Assembly (NCBI RefSeq): GCF_030867095.1
Contig: NC_081831.1
Location: 20,622,001-20,686,000, forward strand
Reading direction: 5' to 3'
Source of the DNA: Alligator mississippiensis
Taxonomy: Eukaryota > Chordata > Crocodylia > Alligatoridae
Length of the DNA: 64,000 nt
Positions 12,570 through 24,953 of this stretch are shown in pieces; the stretch's first letter is position 1, and each line of letters begins with the position of its first letter. Below the pieces are notes generated by a model. That model did not search any database and was not told where the DNA came from. It worked only from the letters and a program-made list of their open reading frames with translations. The position numbers and the translations under genes are program-made.

Positions 12570-12989
12570 GGGACATGTGTTCAGCCGCAGAGCCTAGCAG
12601 CTGTAGCAGTGTGAACTAGAAGGCAGGGCTTGCCTAGGTAGAAGGGCTAAGCCAGCCAGAGTCCCAGCAACACTAGGAACCAGCAGACATGGGAATTTGA
12701 GTGGGAGTTTGCTGTGAGAGTTTGCCCAAGCCACTTTTTAACCTTTCTTCACTGTAAGCTTGCTGAGCAGAAGCAGGTGAGGAGACCGAAGGAATTTTTA
12801 GTAAGTGGCATCAGCTGAAGGAGAAAGAGGATTTGGAAAAAGAGCCATTGAGAGGAGCCCCAAGATGTTGCAGTGCCAAAGCTACTGCAACTGCCAGTAA
12901 GCACCTGTGTGCAGGCTCTGTCCAAGTGTGTGTGTGGTGGGGTGGGAAGCGGAGCAGACACACTACTGACTTCTGAGACTTCCACTCAG

Positions 12990-14043
12990 CCCCTGGTTTG
13001 GTTTTGCAAGGACTGTGACTTGCATGTCCCTGCCATGGACAACCATGTGAGAGGGTGTTTTGGTGAGAGTTGTCACCTGGTGGATTCCCTCAGAAACCAG
13101 GTAAGGTAGCTACAGAAGGGGGTGGTTAGGCTCAGAAGCATCTGTGAATAGCCGGCCTTCATTGACTCGGAGCACAGAGACCTCAAGCACCATAGAAGAG
13201 GTACAACCAGGGAAGGTGTTCATGGACAAAGATGACCTGGACTCTCAGCAAGGTGAAAGCTGGCAGCTTGTCATTTCTGCCAGTGAACAGCATTCCTCTG
13301 AAGCTGTAGCTGTCCAGCTAGAAAGCAGGTACAAAACCCTGGCATCAGATGAGAAGGAACCTACTCCAGTGGGGCAAGAGACCACACCATGTAGCCACAT
13401 GGTCCAAAGGCTGGGAGGACTGAAACCACTGCCACCAAAAGAAAGTGATTGGTGCTGGAGGTTGAAGACTCCCTGTTGGAGGGGACAGAGGCTTCCATCT
13501 GCTAGCCTGACCTGCTAGCTTCAGTGGCTTGCTACTTGCCAAGAGGTGTCATGGGAAGGTTGCCAAGACTCATCCAGCACGTTGATTATTACCCCATGCT
13601 GCAAATCTATGTTGACAGTAATGAGACTGCCAAAGGTGATATTGAGCAAATCAGATGTGACTACAGGACTCTGGGTGCAAGGGTGAAAGGGATGGGGGCT
13701 CAAGAGATGTTATAATCCATCCTGAACAAAGGTAAAGGACCAGGCAAGAGATCAACAGGTGGTTTCATATAGTAAACCCTTGCTGGCAATGGCTTCGTTG
13801 ACCAAGGGAGTGGTTTTCCAGGAAGCAAGACTGCTGGGAAGATATCAGGTCCATTGGATGAAGAGGGGAAACAGCATTTTCACATACAGGTTCACTAACC
13901 TAGAAAGGAGAGCTTTACATTATGTTTACTATGGGGATGGAGACAGAAGTCCAGTGGTAAGTATAGATCCAGGAGGCCTGGATAAAAACCAAATAGGGGG
14001 AAGCAATAGAGGAAACCTGAACACTTTTCTCAGAGAAAAGTAG
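12990..14043 (+). pseudogene. CR1 ORF1 remnant (zinc-binding-like segment and SGNH esterase-like domain)
   Basis: Three broken frames cover it. The first holds FCKDCDLHVPAMDNHVRGCF with a Cys pair and a later GESC. The second (from 13144) holds a linker with WQLVISA. The third (13524-13715) reads HVDYYPMLQIYVDSNETAKG then YRTLGARVKGMGAQ, matching the conserved centre of the CR1 esterase domain. The frame continues at 13822 with LLGRYQVHWMKRGNSIF. In the family the corresponding blocks have a G-x-N-D loop and a D-G-x-H motif; here they read DSNE and QVH, so the Asp residues are lost. It is non-functional. In active CR1 elements ORF1 is thought to bind RNA or membranes. Confidence 0.75.
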
Positions 14044-14159
14044 GGCAATTGGTTACCTACCTAAAATATACACTAATGCAAGAAGCAGGAATAATTTGGA
14101 AGCCATATTACAATCAGAGAATTATGATGCAATTGGGATAATGAAGACTTGGCAGGATA

Positions 14160-14660
14160 GCTCACATGATTAGAGTACTGCCATGGATGGGTATATCTTG
14201 CTCAGGAAGGGTAGGCAAGGGGAAGCAAGGCAGTGGTGTTGCTCTATACATGCTTGTTCTGAGGTGCAGTATGATGCAGGGAGGTAAGCCTGCTGAAGGT
14301 CTCAGGGTCAAAGTTAGAGGGGAGAACAGAAAGGATGGTGTTGTGTTTGATGTCTGCTATAGACTACCAAGCCAGGAGAAAGGATCGGATGAGGCTTTCT
14401 TTACACAACTAACTTTCTGAATCGCAGGACCTGGTTATCATGGAGGATCTCTACAATGAAATCTGCTGGGAGAGTAACACAGCAATATAAAGAATATCCA
14501 TCAAGTTTTCGGATTGTGTCGGTGATAACTTATTGGTACAGGTGGTGGAGAGGCTAAGTAAAAGGGAAGCTCTTCATGATTTTATGCTTACAAGGGGGAA
14601 GGAATTGGCTGAGAATGAAGGTGGAAGTTAACTTGGATGGCAGTAGCCATCAAGTGATCA
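14160..14660 (+). pseudogene. CR1 ORF2 endonuclease-domain remnant
   Basis: The frame at 14166-14420 contains GSGVALYMLVL then LRVKVRGENRKDGVVFDVCY and RLPSQEKGSDEAFF, the layout of the APE-type endonuclease of CR1. Downstream, another frame gives LVIMEDLYNEICWESNTA, where the family has the metal-binding D-x-N block; here the Asp-Phe-Asn is changed. Stop codons and frameshifts make it non-coding. Confidence 0.75.
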
Positions 14661-14750
14661 TGTTCATGATGCAAAGGAAAAGAGCATCAGGATAAAGATG
14701 CTAGACTTCAGAAAAGCAGACTTTAACTCAGTAAGAGAACTGGTGGACAG

Positions 14751-15205
14751 TAGGGTTGTGTGAAGTGGCACCATTCCACTTTGCCTTGAGTTTCAACGGT
14801 TCAATGGAACAGTGTTTCATCTTGAATTGCATTTTGAGTCGAAACAGCTGTTCTATTCCGTTCCATCGAAACAGGCTGTTTTGACACTGTTTTGAGTTTC
14901 GTTGGAGATGGGGACTCATCCCGGCTGGGCTGCTTCCCAGTCCCCCGCGCTACATTGCACTGGGGGTGGGAGGCAGCCCCCCACCAGGTCTTGCGCTGGG
15001 GATGGGAAGTCATCCCAGCTGGACTAACTTTCAATCCCAAGCCTATGGTCTAAACGTTTAGACTTTCAAAACATTTCAACCAGCCTTGTTTTGTTTCGAG
15101 GATATTTCAACGGCCTTTGTTTCATTCCGATTTTGCTGTTTTGACCTTGAAATTGGTCAAAACAGTGTCAGAACGAAACGGCCAGTGAAATTTCACAAAA
15201 CCCTA
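14751..15205. mobile_element. hAT-type MITE (TAGGGTT ends) inserted in the CR1
   Basis: The left end TAGGGTTGTGTGAA and the inverse of the right end TAGGGTTTTGTGAA match at 13 of 14 positions. The flanks GTGGACAG (14743-14750) and GTGGAGAG (15206-15213) agree at 7 of 8, a hAT-length duplication. The interior is rich in TTTCGAAAC/GTTTTGAC-like words and a GC-rich centre. It interrupts the CR1 endonuclease-RT linker and so is younger than the CR1. A second copy in inverted orientation lies at 41562-41994. Confidence 0.85.
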
Positions 15206-15759
15206 GTGGAGAGGATCCCCTGTGAGTAGAGTCTGAGGGGGAAAGGAGTCCAGGACAGCTGGATGTACTTTAAGAAGGCCTTATTAAGGGTACAGGAGCA
15301 AGCTATCCTGATGCAAAGCAAGAATAGGAAGTAAATCAGGAGGCTGATCTGGCTAAATAGTGAATTCTTCAGTTAGTTACAGCTCAAAAAAAGAATCCTA
15401 TTAAAAGTGAAAATTTGACCAAGTTACTCATAACCGTATGAGAGTATTACAAAGAACAGGCAGGGATAAAATAAGGAAACCCAAGATGCAATTTAAGACG
15501 CAAGGAGCAAAGGAAGTAAAAGGCAATAAAAACAGATTCTAATTGTATGTCAGAAGTGGAGTAATATCAAGGAAAGTATAGGTCCGTTACTGAAGCAGAA
15601 GGCAACCTAGTAACAGATGATGCAGAGGAAGAATAAGTATGTAATGCTTTTTTTTTTTTTCTTCAGTCTGCATGAGTAAGGTCATCTGTCAAGTGACGAG
15701 CACAATTGGCAGCACGATAGTGAAGGAAATAAGTAGCATGGAGTAGTGGAAAACAGGTT

Positions 15760-16400
15760 AGGGATTACTTGGAGAAGCTGGATGCTTTCAAGTTGACAGG
15801 GCTGAATAGGATACACCCAAAAGTACCGAAAGAATCAGCTGAGGTAATTTCCGAGCCATTAGCTATCATCTTTGAGAACTCCTGGAGGTTGGTCAAAGTC
15901 CTGGTTAACTGGGAAAGGGAAATAATATTGCCTATCTTTAAGAAAGGAAAGATCCAGGGAACAAGCAACCAAACAGTAAGTCCATGATGCCTGGAAAATT
16001 TGTGGAGAAGGTCATCAAGGAATCTCTACTTACAAGCACCTGAAGGAGAACCAGGTGATAACAAAGAGCCAGCATAGATTCACCATAAGCAAATCATGCC
16101 TGAGCAACTTGGTTTCCTTCTATAACAAGGTAACTGGCTCTGGTGAGGGAAAGCAGTAGATCTGATATATCAGCAAGGCTTTTGACATAGTCTTTCATGA
16201 CATTCTCATTAGTAAACTAAAGAAATACAGCTTAAGTGAAAGTACTGTTAGGTAGATGTATAATAGGTTGGATCACTATGCTTACTGAATAGTCACCAAT
16301 GGGTTAGTGTCTAGTTGGTAGGAGGTATCAAGTGTGGTTCCCCAGGGATCTGTCCAGGGTATGGTATTGTTCATCATTTTCATTAAGTCTACAATCAATC
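15760..16400 (+). pseudogene. CR1 ORF2 reverse-transcriptase remnant
   Basis: The frame 15769-15987 reads LTGLNRIHPKVPKESAEVIS, then SWRLVKVLVNWEREIILPIF and KKGK, the RT N-terminal block of CR1. Downstream frames keep QHRFTISKSCLSNLVSF-like and AFDIVFHDILI-like motifs. The region then jumps past the catalytic FADD block, so it could not be active. Confidence 0.75.
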
Positions 16401-16529
16401 AGATGAAATTCAACAAGGACATGCAAAATTCTGCACTTGGAACAGAATAATTGCGTGCACAAATACAGACTAGGGAATGATTGACTAGGCTACAGTACTG
16501 CAGAGCAGGACCTGGGGGTTACAGTAGAC

Positions 16530-16720
16530 CTATGGAAGCCAACCTTACTGGCAGGCATGACACAAATTAAGCCCTGCCTGTGCCCTTCCTGAGAATCACT
16601 TGAATCCTCTTCACCTGCCTGATCTGCTACTCTGCTTTCTGCCCCCTCTATTGTCTACTATGGGTCAAACATAGAGGTTCTCCAGGGCACTTGTGATGTG
16701 CTGCAGGTTGGCCACCCCTG
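16530..16720. mobile_element. hAT-type MITE (191 bp) inserted in the CR1, 8-bp duplication
   Basis: The inverse of the right end reads CAGGGGTGGCCAACCTGCAG; the left end CTATGGAAGCCAACCTTAC is a decayed partner. The flanks CAGTAGAC (16522-16529) and CAGTAGGC (16721-16728) agree at 7 of 8. CR1 sequence continues across the insertion (CATAAGCTGAATATGGGCC), which confirms the boundaries. Confidence 0.85.
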
Positions 16721-16879
16721 CAGTAGGCCATAAGCTGAATATGGGCCAAGACTGTGCTGATGCTGTAGAGGAAGAGAGATTACCTATAAGATCCGGGTTC
16801 CAAATCATGAAGAGGGCCCTAGAGTTGATACCAATGGGCTCCTACAGAAATGCAGGGAGCCTGCTCCGATGCACTGGAA

Positions 16880-17195
16880 ATCCAGCACGTTGGAGCAGAC
16901 TCAATCAAGTCTGCTGGAGTACCAACATTGATGCGCTCTCGCATGTCTTCCATATCACGTTTATCCGTGTCCCCATGCATTCCCACGCTGAAATAATGGT
17001 AGCTGGGAGCTTTGAAATAAAACGCATTCTATGAGCTTTAGTTCAAAGCGCCCCGCTGCCATTTTTTCAGCACGGGGGTATACAGGGATACTGATACATG
17101 TGATATGTGGGTGCTTTTAATTGGCACAGCTCGCTAATTGAAGCACCCAGTGCCACATCCCAAATGCATGTAAAAATGCCCAATGGCTTGAATTT
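16880..17195. mobile_element. MITE copy related to the element at 62056-62350
   Basis: GAGCTTTAGTTCAAAGCGCC and CCGCTGCCATTTTTTCAGCA parallel the reverse complement of the 62 kb element, as does the end GCATGTAAAAATGCCC. It lies between two parts of the CR1, so it is probably a third insertion, although the edges are not sharp. Confidence 0.5.
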
Positions 17196-17510
17196 CCTCT
17201 TATAAGAAAATGGAAGCCAGTGCAATGTGTTATGAACTTGTCTTTCTGTTTTTCTAAGGAAGTAACTTGGACTAAAAAGGTCACAAATAATTAACGAAGA
17301 ATAATTATTTGCCAGACCAGCTTACCTGAGGACATGATGGATTGTCTATCACCTGTAGGCCCTAAATTGAGACTGGATAGCTTTTTGAATGAAATATTTT
17401 CTAAATGAAACTCACTCACTTGGAGGTTATGCACTTGATTCAGGCAGAGGTCAAGCTAGATGATCATAATGGTATCTTCTGGCCTTGAAATCTGTGAATA
17501 CAAGGTTCTT

Positions 17511-18235
17511 GCCCTAACGTGAGATAATAGTTTTGCTCAGCCCAAGCTGACTTGAAACAAGAAAATAAAGCAAGGTTCAGAAACCACAGTGTAGAAAAGG
17601 ACTGCCATCATTTTAAAAGGTGATCTACAAAGCTGTCTCCTGAATGTGTTAACCTTTTGACTACCTCAAGGGAAACTTAAGTCAGCAGGACTTCAGCTAC
17701 ACCATGGCTGGTTTTCAATTCAAGCAGATGCAAGTGAAAAAAATGCAAGCACCCCCTAAAGCATCAGGTACCCAGACAGACTTGGTTACCAATCCCAGAA
17801 CCATCCTCTTGAGAGGAGTTTCCGTGTCCTGCCAGAAAAACTCATTACGCTAAAAATCTAGACTACTTCCTGTACAAGAAAAATTCTTATTTTGTCCTAT
17901 CAGCATTGTGCTTCAAAACCTCACACTTTTTGATGTGTTTATCTACACAACACTCTTGTGAGGTAGGGAACTGGTAAACTAAGGCCACCCAGGAAGTCTG
18001 TGGTGGAGCAGAGAATTAAACCTAGGTCTCCTAAGTCCTAGACAAGTACCCTAACCATTGAACAATGCAGCCTCTTCTGTCTTATTAACTTAAGAGGTGG
18101 CTTCAATAGAAGATGCTTGCACAGTGGTCCCCATGTCTATCCTCACCTTAAGCAAGTATTCTAGGGTGGTTATTTGTGGCTCTGCCAACACAACACTCAG
18201 CCAGTGCATTCAGCCAATGAAATATTTTCCTCCTG
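17511..18235. other. Intergenic spacer with one MIR-like SINE
   Basis: Apart from the MIR-like stretch at 17925-18085 nothing is recognisable here. Confidence 0.5.
17925..18085 (+). repeat. MIR-like (CORE) SINE
   Basis: CACTCTTGTGAGGTAGGGAA, GAGAATTAAACCTAGGTCTC and CCCTAACCATTGAACAATGC follow the order of a MIR 3' half. It is old and diverged. Confidence 0.65.
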
Positions 18236-18820
18236 AATAGGGTCATAGCAAAGCAGGGCAGGAAGAGACCTCATGAGCTACTCTAGTCCAGCGTCCTGCT
18301 CCAGGCAGGATCATGCCTGACTAAACTACCCTAGCCAGATGCTGACATCCCTTTGTACCCCAGGCTGGAGTGTACCAGGACCCAAAGAGGAACTTCAGAG
18401 CCAACATTTCCAGGGTTGGAGATGCCACAACTTCTCTAGGTAGCCTGTTTCAGTGCTTGACTACCCTCATGGTTAGACGGTTCTTCCTAATTTCCAATCT
18501 AAATTTCCTCTGCTGCAGTTTGAGACCATTGCTCCTAGTCCTGTTCCCTAGGGCCACTAATCTCATCCTCTCTATAATCACCCTTCAGTTATTTGAAGAC
18601 TATTACCAAATCCCCCATCAGTCCTTTTCTCTGGATTAAATAATCCTCGTTCTTTGAGTCTTTCCTCATAAATTGTTTCCCAGGCATTCAGTCTTTTGTT
18701 GCTTTCTGCTGGACTCCTCCTAATCTGTTCACATCTTTCTTGAAGTGTGGGGCCCAAAACTGGACACAGTGCTCCAGGTGGGGTCTCGCCAGTGCTGAAC
18801 AGAATGGCTGAGTTGGTTTT
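18236..18820 (-). mobile_element. CR1 LINE 3' fragment, minus orientation
   Basis: Reading + strand: TCATAGCAAAGCAGGGCAGG, CAGTGCTTGACTACCCTCAT, CTTCCTAATTTCCAATCTAA and TGTGGGGCCCAAAACTGGAC are reverse-complement CR1 landmarks, in the correct order for a 5'-truncated minus-strand copy. Confidence 0.85.
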
Positions 18821-19122
18821 CCCTTTTCTGCTGCTTTATGGGAGCTGTCTTTGGGATAGAGCTTCCTGGAGTCATTTGCTGCAGAAAAAGGGAATTCTCC
18901 ACTCTGCACTCTGTAAGTTAGTTTGGAGATGGGCTGACCATGGGCTGTGGACAAACTGCAGCTGCTCTCACAGACCCCATCTGTACCAGAGGCAAAACTC
19001 CCTTTCCTAGGGGGTGGCAATCAGATGCTGACAGTCCATTGTACCCCAGGACTTGAAGAGGTACTTGAAAGTGCAATGTGCACTGGGCACATTAAGAGCA
19101 CCAGCTGGATTTTTGTGTGAAG

Positions 19123-19987
19123 CAGTGATTCCCAAACTTTCAGACTCAAAGCACCCTTCCATAACTTTTTAGAATTTAGCCATACCCCATTTTAAAAATG
19201 AATATCAATATAGTCTCTTATTACTTATATTACATTTTATATGATATAATATGATATTTGCACCTATAGGTTGCCAGCAGTGAATGCTCCCCTGACTCCA
19301 CCCAGCCACATACGTTTGCTTCCAGTGTGGTAACTGGATGCCTTGCACATGGCTCTAGGTCACCTCTGGGAATCGGGAATCAGCAAGCCAATTTCTGCCC
19401 TTAGTAACCCCAGGGCTGCCTGCCCCGAAATCCAGCCCAGGCGGCTGCAACAAACATCTAGAGACATCTGAGGGCAGGACCTGGCTTCTGGCGCTGCCTA
19501 GCCAGACAGGATCAAATGACCAGCTGCACATGCTGCTGCATGTGTGGCGTGTAGGGTGTGATGAGGAGTGGGCATCAGGACACGGGGTCTCAGAGGAGAT
19601 TGGCCAAGGGGTATCTGCTCAGAGTGGAAAGGCGGGTTGTATTGAGGGACTTTGGGAAGTGGGGGCCAAGCTTGCTGGTGAGGTAGGCACTGGAGTTTGG
19701 CAATCCCTGATTTACTCCAAGCCAGCTACTATGGTGCCCTTGATGGAGCTGAAGTGGAGCCAGTTGGCGGTGTCCTTCAGGCCCTGCAGTGGGCTAGGCT
19801 GGGCCAGACCAGACAGGGGCTGCTGCCTTGGCACAGAGCAGTGAGGGAGGAACCTGTATCACCTTCAAACATACAGACACCAGCCTTCCAGCCACAGACA
19901 GGTGTACACAGGCTAGGGCCACCAACAGGAAGGACATCCCATGGCACCCTTTAAAGGATCACGTGGCACCCCAATTGAGAATCACTG
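19123..19987. mobile_element. hAT-type non-autonomous element (865 bp)
   Basis: The left end CAGTGATTCCCAAACTTT and the inverse of the right end CAGTGATTCTCAATTGGG share the first nine bases and further matches. The flanks GTGTGAAG and GTATAAAA agree at 5 of 8, all differences being transitions, so this is a decayed hAT-length duplication. The interior open frames (19530-19954) have no recognisable domain and no transposase motif is visible. Confidence 0.65.
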
Positions 19988-21089
19988 GTATAAAACATTG
20001 AAGCTACCTTGCTAGTGGATGGCTTTGATAGTTCTGTTTGTCTGCCCTTGTCATCCCATCCTAGATATGTCACTGGTTCACCTCAAATATTACAATCTAG
20101 TTACAAACCAGGGTCTACAATGGCTTAAATGAGCAGATTTGGAGCCTGCTGTGCTAATGTAACAAATTAAGAGGCAATGGGAGGTGGTATGCCAGTAAAA
20201 TCAACCCAAATGGAGTAACAATTTGACAGTAAACAAGACAAGAAAGTCTCTGTTCAGTTCTTTCATGCCCATGCTGGCTCATTTGATAGTGCTGAGATCC
20301 CATTGTCTTCCCTTGGGTACCACTTGCTGCATGGATTATGGTTACAGGACCCCTTTTGAAAGCATTGATGGTTCCAGGAAGTCCTAGCCCTGTCCCAGTA
20401 AGGGATGGGACTTCAGGAATCCTACTTCCACATGGATAGAAATGAAGGCTGTAAGGAAGGATGTAAGTTCTGCAGGATGGACTAGGCAATTGCTAAGGAT
20501 GTACAACTGTTGTCCTGGAGTCCATTCTGCTGCATTAGTCATTCCTGTCCCATGACATAAGCAGAGGCCTAGCACTAGGGGAGAGGTGCTGTTGGGCACC
20601 TTACAAAAGCTGCCTCTTGAGAATAATCATGCCAGTGCTGGGACTGTCAAGGAAGGATTTCATGTAGTTGCCTTGGGGACCCTTGGCAGCTGCTTCCCTG
20701 GGCCAGCTGAGGCAAGCTAACAAGGCAAGACTGGCAGGCTTGCTGTGCTGCTGCCATGTGTTTATATGCAACCTCCTCACCCTGGGGAGTTCAGCCTGGC
20801 AGCTTTCACTGCACTAGCTTCCCCTAGAAAACACATCTCTGAAGTTTGCAATAGGTGCAGACAAGTAGTCAGGTTTCCATAGGTTAATATTAGCCATTTC
20901 ACACTGTCCTCTCAGCTGGTACCACAACTGATGCTCGCACAGGCTGCTACGAATGCTTGAATATTGGGCATTCCCACCCCATTAAGAGTGGCCACACATG
21001 GTATTCTGGGAGATCAGTAGACCCCTGTCCCATTTAGCCTAATAAGCCCCTTATTCAAAAAGCTATCACTTAAGAAACTGATCCAGGGA
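19988..21089. other. Intergenic spacer between STX8 and NTN1, nothing recognisable
   Basis: I see no open frame with a domain and no repeat that I can name. Confidence 0.45.
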
Positions 21090-21107
21090 GAGGAGAGTTT
21101 ACACAAG

Positions 21108-21113
21108 TTTATT
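21108..21113 (-). promoter_or_regulatory. Candidate NTN1 poly(A) signal (AATAAA on minus strand)
   Basis: TTTATT on the + strand reads AATAAA on the minus strand, and GT-containing sequence (ACTTGTGTAAACTC) follows. It sits just beyond an AT-rich block typical of 3' UTR ends. Other minus-strand hexamers exist upstream, so the choice is tentative. Confidence 0.4.
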
Positions 21114-22430
21114 CAACTGGTTTCTTACTTTAGTTCTACCGAGTGGGTGCTGAACAGTTACAAGCTCCTTCTGGTTCAATTACAGCCATCTAACAAAAAA
21201 AAAAAGACAACTTGGAAAAAAAATAAGAAAATCCACAACTTTTTCACGTGTCATTAAATATATTCATATATAATAACCATAATATATTAGTATGCATTGT
21301 AAAGAAACATTGCCCAAAACAGTATGCAATGGTCATAACTAAACAACATTTACAATTCAAGATATTAACAGAAATAAATCAAAAACACAGGTTTCCCGAC
21401 AGGTCTGTGTAACAGGAGAAAAGGTGGGTGTGTGCAAGGGAAAACAGACACAAAATGTAACAAATTAAAATGAGACGAAACAACTTGTTCACTGCTACTA
21501 GTGAGTGATGATTGTTTTGGCATTTCAGCTGCTTTCCAGAACCACTTTGTAGGCACCGCAGCCCTTTTACCCTGTTACAAATTCTATGTTACCTTTCCTA
21601 AGAGTACCTCTGTATTGTTTTGCACTACTCAAGTTGCTGTAACATTCCACCGCTGTGTGTAACACTTAATGGTAAATGCAGGTGCGGGATCCTGAAAGAC
21701 CCCTTGCCCCTTCCCTGTGCTCCCAGGAAGCTGATTTTTCTCTCATTGTCCATTATTCTTTGTTGACTCACCTGGAAGAATCAGATGACTTGTTTCATTG
21801 CAATGGAAGGCCCTCAACTTAAGGTGGAGAAGTACAGCATATGATTTAATTAGCCGATATGCCACCAAACCAGCCACAGATCCATTTGCTTTTAGTCGAT
21901 GAGTGGACGTTTATAAATACCTTGGTGGCTGCCTTATTGTCATCTCCACAGTAAGATCTGCCGGACCCTTCCAAGGAACAACTGTGGCTATGGAAGTTAC
22001 TATTTAGCAGGTGAAATCCTGGCCCAGCTGAAGTCAAGAACCAGGATTTCTCCTTGGATGCTTGTTCTTAAACATAAAGAAGGGAGAGGGCCATAGGAAA
22101 TAATTACTTCACAAGACACCCCAAAAGTTAAACTGTTTTATTCTAGTTCACTCAATGGAAACTGAGGTTGTATATGTTACACGTGCTCATTATTCTGCAT
22201 AACAGCTAAAGAGGTACTTGTTAACTGCAGAAAGAGCAAAACAAACCCCTCAGGCCTGCTGATAAGCGCAAAACTTCAACAAAAAATGTTATTTCATGCT
22301 AGTCTTGCATGTGGGTGGGGGCTTGTTTAACAAAAATCTACAATATTACATTTCTGGTTAATAATCAACTTTCTGAGCTCTAATTTGTTTTACACTTTGT
22401 GCTACCTATATGGACAACTTCCGGGATTGC

Positions 22431-22448
22431 TTATTTATTTATTTATTT
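22431..22448. repeat. (TTTA)n microsatellite
   Basis: Four to five perfect TTTA units. Confidence 0.85.
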
Positions 22449-24891
22449 CCCTCCTAGTGTGTGGGGTACCAATAAATGCCCCATTGCAGCTTTTCAGAAT
22501 ACAAGCATCTTCTGTTGAAGAAGATAATGTTTTCTTCACAGTCCTCTGGGCACTCTTCTAAAAAAGATTCATAGCAATAGATAGAGGATTGGGCTTTTTA
22601 AGTTGAGTTGTTTTTGTTTTGAATGCCAGTCTTGATAACAGGATATTAATGCTAGCTCCAAAAACCAAACACAGAAACGCATGCAATCCTACAGCTTCCC
22701 GGGTGGAGCCTGCAGCGTATCTGAGTGGGAGGCTGAGCTGTGCCAAGGAAGACCCTGCCACTCTTGAATGGGCCTATTGGAAAAGCAGGTTCAGGGGACT
22801 GTGCCAACTGGCAGTCTTTGATCCCACGTCTCTGCTGGAGATTGTGCCAAAAAACTTCCCTCCTTGAGCTCCCTGGAAAAATCTCAGAGTGAGAGCCCCG
22901 CATGAAGGCTGATTCCAAACCTGTTGATCTCAGTGAGTCTCTCTCCTCTGACCTCTCTGGGCTGTAGATTAAGTTCAAATGCAAATAAAACAAAAAGAGT
23001 GAATCTTCCCAGGTACTTATTCACCCATGTCTGCCTTGTGCACATGCGGGTGACCTGTACTGTCCTTGTCCTGTACCTAGTACTCATCTGGCCCAGACGG
23101 CTTTGATCCATCTGCCTTTGCTCCTTCCACAAGAGGTCAAGTGGGACACTTGATAACAGGGTATGGTATCAACTCTGGGTAGCTGAAAGCAGAGTAATCT
23201 GAATGGATGCCACTGACTTGAATTAACTCCTTCTGTTCACCTGAATAAATGGTTCAACCTTCTGTGCCATCTCCTTCAGTAATTAGGAGAGTCAATTTGT
23301 GTGTTGGACCCATACTTTAGCTCCATCCACCCATCCGTATGGAATCATTTTGACCAACTTGTTAGACTCCTAAGTTCATAGATATCTAAGGGTATGATTT
23401 CAAAAAGAGCCTGAGTGATTTAGGAACACTAGTCCCATTTAACTATGAAATCATTTGCCCTTTCTGGTGTCTACACTGCATACACTAACTCTCTCTGTTT
23501 CTTTGACAGAAAAAAGGGGTTTGGGAACAAACACTTGCTTTTGTTGGACACTCACCACTGGCAATGTATTTCCCCTATTAACAAGTAACCTTGTTTTAGA
23601 AAAGTCTCATAATTCACAATGAAGCTCAGAGCTTGTTTCTCCAACCCAATCTCAACTGCCCAATCCTAACACTGTGTTTCACTGGGAACCTCTCCACTTT
23701 ACACCTATTTACATTCCTGCCTTGCTTTATGGTAGTTTATGTCATTATATAAATATTGTTGATTGCTATAAAACAAGGCAAAACCACTGGAAAATGTCAT
23801 AAAATAGATGTTTCCAAGTTTCCTAAACGGAAAAATATCAGGGAGGTTTTGATTATTATTTTTTTTTAGCATTGGCATCTTAGTTTGATTTTGAACTGTG
23901 TGCCCAAGCTGCCTCCTGTTTGGTTATTTTATATGCTATTGCTTGTGTGAGTTTTATTTATCTGCAGGCAGACATCCTTTATTTTTTATGAGCCTAACAT
24001 GGAAGCTAAGAAATCCCTGCATCCTGGTTTGACCAAAACAGAACTGCCATAATGTGCACGATGGTCTAAGCAAAGTCTGATTGGATTGGTCTCGAGCTCC
24101 CACCCACAAAATGAAGCGGTAGCAAAGTTTTGCAACAGTAAGGCTCTGGATATTAACAACACCTACAAGGCCCCAGGGAAAGTCAAGGGCAATAACTTTC
24201 TCTATGGACTCTGAACTTAAGACATTCTCTCTTCTGTAGTGAGACTTCTGCATACCTAACTGTGAAAATCTTATCTTCTCTCTTAAATATTGTACAGCAG
24301 GTAATTGATTATTAGAACTATATTTTATTGAAAAAACACTTAAATAACCTATGTTAGTTGATCATCATATATATCCTCAGTGATCAATTTCTATTTAGTT
24401 TCCCCTACCTTAGCTGTCTCATTCAGTCTATGCAGAGGATGTGTATTTTGGGGTGGGGGGAAGTTAATTTCCAGCATTGTTGTCAATCAGTTTCTGACAC
24501 GGTCAATTGTTTCTGTGGCTAGGCTTTGGAACTAGCAGACATCAGCAGTTTTAAGGCAGTTTGGTGTCTCTTTTCTTCAACACATAGGGGAGAAATAAGC
24601 AAGGGGATGATGGGAACTGGTAACTGAACAAGCATCTACTTCTCCGTGATAGAGGTGTTGCATGCCCCTTAGCCAACCTCTGGTCACAACATTCCTATTG
24701 CTTTTGTGATCGTCTTTCCTGCTATACGAGGTGCAAGCTTGGCAGTCCCATGAAAGCGATTCACCAATATCCCCACAAACCCAGCCTGCCCTGCCCCCCG
24801 GATGCACACAAACTGCAAAGTGAGTTCCTTCACAAAGTCCCTACCCCCAATTCTATCTGCTCCAAGTTCTACACAAAGCAGCATGCATAGT

Positions 24892-24917
24892 CCTTCTCTC
24901 TCTCTCTTTCACTCACA

Positions 24918-24953
<36 letters not shown>

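Larger units (their letters stand above)
12570..17510 (+). mobile_element. Long, decayed CR1 LINE with both ORFs recognisable and three nested insertions
   Basis: Order along the + strand: a probable 5' UTR; ORF1 pieces (zinc-binding-like CKDC...C...C near 13005, then an esterase-like region); an ORF2 endonuclease region (14160-14660); the RT region (15770-16400); and a 3' end (17260-17510). All frames are broken by stops and shifts. The block with the catalytic FADD-type motif of RT is missing near 16386, where sequence jumps from the FIIFI motif into the downstream NKDM region. Insertions sit at 14751-15205, 16530-16720 and about 16880-17195. The element fills about half of the space between STX8 and NTN1. 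Confidence 0.85.

Noticed and set aside
19530-19954. Open frames of 104 and 85 codons, possible transposase
   Set aside because: They sit inside a non-autonomous hAT element, but I see no transposase motif.
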